Assembly (NCBI RefSeq): GCF_026723825.1
Contig: NZ_CP113519.1
Coordinates: forward strand, 4,960,001 to 5,024,000
Source: Pseudomonas sp. GOM7
GTDB lineage: Bacteria > Pseudomonadota > Gammaproteobacteria > Pseudomonadales > Pseudomonadaceae
Reading direction: 5' to 3'
Length of the DNA stretch: 64,000 nt
A program made the position numbers and the translations under genes. Shown one piece after another: positions 60,015 through 64,000 of the stretch; position 1 is the first letter of the stretch; each line of letters starts with the position of its first letter. The notes beneath the pieces are model-generated. The model was not told the DNA's origin. It ran no database searches and was given only the letters and a program-made list of their open reading frames with translations.

Positions 60015-60926
60015 CTAGGTCCAGTAAGTGGAAAACATGCTGAGACGACGCTTGATGGAGCATGGCAGATGGGCTTCGAGATGACCGAGACGATAGCCCA
60101 GCAGTTTGCACGCGGTACGCAACAACACCTCGGGAATGCGCCAGAGGGCACCGGCGCCCTGCAAGGTTCGCAGCTCTGCCTTGACGTAACGCAGGCCTTC
60201 GCCACCGGCAGCGCCGAAGGCCTGGCCGATCCAGCGCTCGCGACCATAGAACACGCCGATGTCGAAATAGCGGCGAAACTCGTCGAGCACGCGATAATCG
60301 TGCGAGTGCCGCACCTCGGCATCGGCGGCGTAGCGCACCGCATGACCGGCCAGCAGCAGGCGCGCTGCGACGTAGGCATCCTCGCTGCCGATCACGTCCT
60401 CGGGAAAGCCGCCCACGGCCTCCAGCGCCTCGCGCCGATAGGCGGCGAAGGAGTCGGAGCTGAAGCAGGTCTTGATGCCCAGTTCGGCGGCATCGGCCAG
60501 GCGCTTGGTACGCGACTGCGGCGGGTAGTTGAAGCGCCGCGCCTGCGCGCCCAGCAAACCGGCATCCGCGTGCGGCAACTGGCGGCCATAGGCGACGCCG
60601 ATGTCCGGCTCGCTGAGCAGGTTCGCCAGCAGGCGGGCAAAGCTCTGCGGGTTGGCTGGAATGGCGTCCTGGGTCAGGTAGATCAACACGTCGGCCTGCA
60701 CCTGCTGGCTGGCCCAGCGTCGCGTGCCGCCATGGTTGAACTGGCTCGGCTCGATCACCTCGACCCGCGCACCGGCAGCGCGCATGCGCGCCACGGTATC
60801 GTCATGCGAGGCGCTGTCGACCACCAGGAATTCGTCCGCCTGCAGGGTCTGCTCGGCGAGCGCCGGCAACAGCCGGTCGAGGTGCGCACCGGCATTGCGG
60901 GTCGGAATGATCAGAGCCACACGCAT
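60015..60926 (-). CDS. pslC: PslC-like glycosyltransferase (GT2)
   Basis: 303 residues, GT-A fold family 2. ALIIPTRNAGAHLDRLLPAL is the donor-binding start; the DXD-like and acceptor regions are LTQDAIP near 85 and EDAYVAARLLLAGH near 195. It overlaps the pslB stop by four bases (ATGA). The length equals P. aeruginosa PslC. Confidence 0.9.
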   Translation of the reverse strand: MRVALIIPTRNAGAHLDRLLPALAEQTLQADEFLVVDSASHDDTVARMRAAGARVEVIEPSQFNHGGTRRWASQQVQADVLIYLTQDAIPANPQSFARLLANLLSEPDIGVAYGRQLPHADAGLLGAQARRFNYPPQSRTKRLADAAELGIKTCFSSDSFAAYRREALEAVGGFPEDVIGSEDAYVAARLLLAGHAVRYAADAEVRHSHDYRVLDEFRRYFDIGVFYGRERWIGQAFGAAGGEGLRYVKAELRTLQGAGALWRIPEVLLRTACKLLGYRLGHLEAHLPCSIKRRLSMFSTYWT

Positions 60927-62383
60927 CAGGTCTTGGGCTCGCTGGCCGGCGCACGGCCGTAGATGTCGGTGAAGCGGACGATGTCGTCCTCGCCCAGGTA
61001 CTCGCCGCTCTGCACCTCGATCATCACCAGGTCGATCACCCCGGGGTTGACCAGGCGATGGCTGTGCCCGGCAGGAATGAAGGTGGACTCGTTGGTGTTG
61101 AGCAGAAAGTCGCGCTCGCCATTGACCACCCGCGCCATGCCGCTGACGACTATCCAGTGCTCGCTGCGGTGGTGGTGCATCTGCAGCGACAGGGATTCGC
61201 CAGGGCGCACCATGATGCGCTTGATCTTGAAACGCGAGCCTTCCTCGAGCACGGTGTAGGTGCCCCAGGGGCGGGTGACCGTGCGGTGCAGGCGATAGGC
61301 CTCGTGGCCGCGCTTCTTGAGCTCCTGGGCGACGTACTTGACGTCCTGGGTGTTGTTGGCATCGGCGATCAGCAGGGCGTCGGGGGTGTCCACCACCACC
61401 AGGTCACGCACGCCGACAGCACCGACCATGCGCTTGGGCGAATCGATGTAGCAGCCCTGCACGTTGTGCAGCACCGCCTCGCCACGGATCTGGTTGCCAT
61501 TGGCATCGGCCGGGCTCAACTCACGCAGTGCCTGCCACGAACCGATATCGCTCCAGCCCAGGTCGCAGGGCACCACGGCTACCTTGTTCGAGCGCTCCAT
61601 CAGGGCATAGTCGATGGAAATATCGGTCACCTGGGCAAAACGTTCGGCATCCAGCTCGCACTGCACGCCCAGCTTGCCGGTCGTCGAGGTACTGGCAGCC
61701 AGGCAGCGCTCCACGCCCTCCACCACCTCGGCGGCATGCTCGCGCAGTTCGCGCAGCAGCACATCGGCACGGAAGCAGAACATACCGGCATTCCACAGAT
61801 GCTGACCGCCGTCGAGGTAGGCCTGGGCGGTGGCCAGATCCGGCTTCTCGACGAAACTGGCCACGCGCAGGCCGCCGTGCTCCAGGGCTTCGCCCTGGCG
61901 GATGTAACCATAGCCGGTCTCGGCATGATCCGGGCGAATGCCGAAGGTCACCAGCCAGCCGGCTGCGGCCAGGGCTCGTGCCTGCTCCACGGCGGCGCTG
62001 AAGGCGGCCTGGTCACGAATCAGGTGATCGGCCGGCAGCACCAGCAACTGGGCGTCTTCGCCATGCTGTTCGAGCACGTGCAGGGCCGCCGCAGCGATGG
62101 CCGGAGCGGTATTGCGCCCCATGGGTTCCAGAAGGAAGTCCAGCCCCCGGCACTGCAGCTTGAGCACGCGATAGTCGTCGAGCGTGCGAAACAGCAGCTC
62201 GCGGTTGATCACGCTGAGCAACTGGCTGACGTCGGGCAAGGCGGCGACCCGCTCGAAGGTCTTCTGCAACAGGCTGCGGCCATCGGCCAGACGCATGAAG
62301 GGTTTCGGCATGGCCTCCCGCGAAACCGGCCACAGACGGGTTCCCGCGCCACCGGCGATGATGCAGGGAATCAGGGCAGTCAT
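60926..62383 (-). CDS. pslB: PslB, mannose-1-P guanylyltransferase / mannose-6-P isomerase
   Basis: A bifunctional 485-residue enzyme giving GDP-mannose for Psl. The N-terminal pyrophosphorylase has IIAGGAGTRLWPVSREAMPKP (residues about 6-26) and FVEKPDL; the C-terminal cupin isomerase starts at TVTRPWGTYTVLEEG near 365, with HHHRSEHW and EVQSGEYLGEDDI. ATG 62383 (MTALIPCI) is used; an upstream frame from 62551 is inside pslA. Two bases separate it from pslA. Confidence 0.95.
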   Translation of the reverse strand: MTALIPCIIAGGAGTRLWPVSREAMPKPFMRLADGRSLLQKTFERVAALPDVSQLLSVINRELLFRTLDDYRVLKLQCRGLDFLLEPMGRNTAPAIAAAALHVLEQHGEDAQLLVLPADHLIRDQAAFSAAVEQARALAAAGWLVTFGIRPDHAETGYGYIRQGEALEHGGLRVASFVEKPDLATAQAYLDGGQHLWNAGMFCFRADVLLRELREHAAEVVEGVERCLAASTSTTGKLGVQCELDAERFAQVTDISIDYALMERSNKVAVVPCDLGWSDIGSWQALRELSPADANGNQIRGEAVLHNVQGCYIDSPKRMVGAVGVRDLVVVDTPDALLIADANNTQDVKYVAQELKKRGHEAYRLHRTVTRPWGTYTVLEEGSRFKIKRIMVRPGESLSLQMHHHRSEHWIVVSGMARVVNGERDFLLNTNESTFIPAGHSHRLVNPGVIDLVMIEVQSGEYLGEDDIVRFTDIYGRAPASEPKT

Positions 62384-62385
62384 GG

Positions 62386-63819
62386 TCAATAAGCCTCTCG
62401 CGTGAGCAGAACCGCCGGCAGGGTGCGGAACAGGATGTAAAGGTCGAACCAGACCGACCAGTTCTCGATGTATTGCAGGTCGAACTCGACGCGCTTCTCG
62501 ATCTTCTCCAGCGTATCGGTCTCGCCACGATAGCCGTTGATCTGCGCCCACCCGGTGATGCCCGGCTTGACCCGATGGCGCGCGGTGTACTCCTTGACCG
62601 CATCCTCGAAGAGGATGCCTGCCGCCTTGGTCGCCGTGGCATGAGGCCTGGGGCCGACCATGGACATGCTGCCGAGCAGCACGTTGAATAGCTGCGGCAG
62701 CTCGTCCAGGCTGGTGCGGCGAATGAAACGCCCGACCCGGGTGATGCGATCATCGCCACGCGTGGTCTGGCGCTCGGCATTGGCATCGGCCTTGTGGCAA
62801 TACATCGAGCGGAACTTGAACACTTCGATCAATTTGTTGTTGTAACCATAGCGTTTCTGCCGGAACAGCACGGGCCCAGGTGAGTCGAGCTTGATCGCCA
62901 GAGCGACCAGAGTCATCACGGGCAATGCCAGCATCAGCGCCAGAGAAGCCAGACACAGATCCTCCAGACGCTTGATCAGTGGCGACCAGCCATCGAGCGG
63001 CCGTTCGGACACGTTGAACATCGGCAGCCCAGCCACCTCGGTGATGCGATTGCGCGCGTGCCGGAACGCCAGCATGTCCGGCACCAGCAACACATTCACC
63101 GGCAACCTGCGCAACTCCCGCACGATCTGGCCGATACGGCTTTCCGCAGACCAGGGCAAGGCCACCAGCACCTGAGTGATGCGCTCCTCGCGCACCAGGC
63201 GCTCCAGCTCACGGCTGTTGCCCAGCAATGGCAGCCCCGCCACGCGCTCGGGCAAACGCCCGATACGATCGTCGATGAAACCGATCAGCCCAGAGCGCAC
63301 ATCGCGATGGCGCGACATGAATTCCGCCAGGCGCACACCGTTATCGGTCGCGCCGAGAATCACTGTAGCCTGCAGGTACTGCCCCGTGCTCATCCAGTAG
63401 CGGTACAGCGTCAGAATCAGCAGGCGCTCGGCGACGAACGCCATGAAACTGGCCAGGAACCAGAAGCTCAGGTAGTACCACTGCATGAAATTGAACATCG
63501 ACAGCGCCTGGTGCATGAACAACATCAGACAGAACGCAGCCGACCAGGCGAAGAACATCACCCGAAAACGCAGCAGGTTGCTGAAAATCTCATCCGAGTA
63601 GACGCCGAGCGCCTGAAACATCATTACCGTCAGCACGCTGAAGAACAGCAGTACCGCCGCATAGCTATGGGTCAGCGCCGGCTCTTCGGACAACCACAGC
63701 AGCAACAGCAATCCCGGTAATGCCGCCGTCAGGCCATGCAACAGCCGACAGCCAGCCAGGAAATATTCGATGAAGCCAGGACGCGCCAGCAATGAACTAC
63801 CACCTGACAGCTGACGCAT
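62386..63819 (-). CDS. pslA: PslA, undecaprenyl-phosphate sugar phosphotransferase
   Basis: A polyisoprenyl-phosphate hexose-1-phosphate transferase that starts the repeat unit. The N-terminal half has four to five helices and a CoA-binding-like Rossmann domain ([15 protein letters not shown] near 155), and the C-terminal third is the catalytic domain: [41 protein letters not shown] and GPRPHA, with [18 protein letters not shown] 63819 gives 477 residues, as in P. aeruginosa PslA; GTG 63858 would add 13. First gene of the psl operon. Confidence 0.93.
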   Translation of the reverse strand: MRQLSGGSSLLARPGFIEYFLAGCRLLHGLTAALPGLLLLLWLSEEPALTHSYAAVLLFFSVLTVMMFQALGVYSDEIFSNLLRFRVMFFAWSAAFCLMLFMHQALSMFNFMQWYYLSFWFLASFMAFVAERLLILTLYRYWMSTGQYLQATVILGATDNGVRLAEFMSRHRDVRSGLIGFIDDRIGRLPERVAGLPLLGNSRELERLVREERITQVLVALPWSAESRIGQIVRELRRLPVNVLLVPDMLAFRHARNRITEVAGLPMFNVSERPLDGWSPLIKRLEDLCLASLALMLALPVMTLVALAIKLDSPGPVLFRQKRYGYNNKLIEVFKFRSMYCHKADANAERQTTRGDDRITRVGRFIRRTSLDELPQLFNVLLGSMSMVGPRPHATATKAAGILFEDAVKEYTARHRVKPGITGWAQINGYRGETDTLEKIEKRVEFDLQYIENWSVWFDLYILFRTLPAVLLTREAY

Positions 63820-63858
63820 GAAACCACTACCCCGCCGTGACTTGCGACTCGAATCCAC

Positions 63859-64000
63859 GAGACGTCAGAAAAAAGACAGTCATAATTCGCATTTCGCCAC
63901 AACGACAGAATTTCGTCGAAACAACCATGGCGCGACTAAACCATTTTTATAGTGGCATTTCAATATTCTACTTAACCAATAGCACAGTTAATTCATGGCG
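63859..64000 (-). promoter_or_regulatory. AT-rich upstream region of psl, candidate promoter
   Basis: The 140 bases upstream of pslA are AT-rich against the operon. On the minus strand CTATAAA (63946-63952) resembles a -10, and it is not joined by a clear -35 at normal distance, which would be compatible with an RpoS-type promoter. The known psl promoter of P. aeruginosa is RpoS- and FleQ-controlled; transfer of that to this locus is inference. Confidence 0.3.

Overview
The window looks like a Pseudomonas chromosome: Pseudomonas-type ICE genes, an MvaT-type H-NS protein, a Psl exopolysaccharide locus and a GC-rich REP-like inverted repeat all point there. Species cannot be fixed from sequence reading alone; a member of the mendocina/oleovorans side of the genus is a guess.

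Region 1 (1 to about 34.4 kb, perhaps to 35.0 kb) is the right-hand part of an integrative and conjugative element of the PFGI-1/ICEclc class with a genomic-island (MPF_G) type IV secretion system. From left to right it holds a coupling protein cut by the window edge, a tightly packed transfer operon (2-15.9 kb) with pilin-like, VirB8/9/10-like, lipoprotein and VirB4-type ATPase genes up to TraG, two minus-strand genes (DUF3742 and an unrecognised HTH/zinc-ribbon protein), a plus-strand block of small membrane proteins, RadC, DUF3275, a DUF6094 methyltransferase and a helicase (18.1-25.1 kb), a cargo segment (HNH-type protein, LexA-controlled umuDC, FkbM methyltransferase; 25.3-29.6 kb), then the MobH relaxase, a tyrosine recombinase and an MvaT-like silencer. 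Six genes of the 18-25 kb block are preceded by a stem-loop plus a second hairpin that buries the Shine-Dalgarno sequence, with pairings kept despite sequence change. This is the most unusual regulatory signal in the window.

Region 2 (35.1-45.3 kb) starts with a tRNA-Thr(UGU) and is a metal-resistance segment: divergent arsenic operons around one ArsR-like operator. To the left are a fused arsenate reductase-ArsR, ArsH, a CX5R phosphatase, an arsenate-type GAPDH and ArsJ; to the right an ACR3 arsenite pump, a YraQ/ArsP-type permease and a thioredoxin-like protein. An MFS transporter and a ChrA chromate transporter follow, with two decayed gene fragments between.

Region 3 (45.3-63.9 kb, all minus strand) is a psl exopolysaccharide operon in the order pslA-B-C-D-E-(cupin)-E-F-G-H-I-J-(acyltransferase)-K, with mostly overlapping or nearly abutting genes. 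It makes GDP-mannose, assembles a lipid-linked repeat unit, flips and polymerises it, and exports it. Compared with the Pseudomonas aeruginosa order as I recall it, pslE is duplicated, one copy has a cupin domain fused to its C terminus, a separate cupin gene sits between the copies, and a hexapeptide acyltransferase is inserted between pslJ and pslK.
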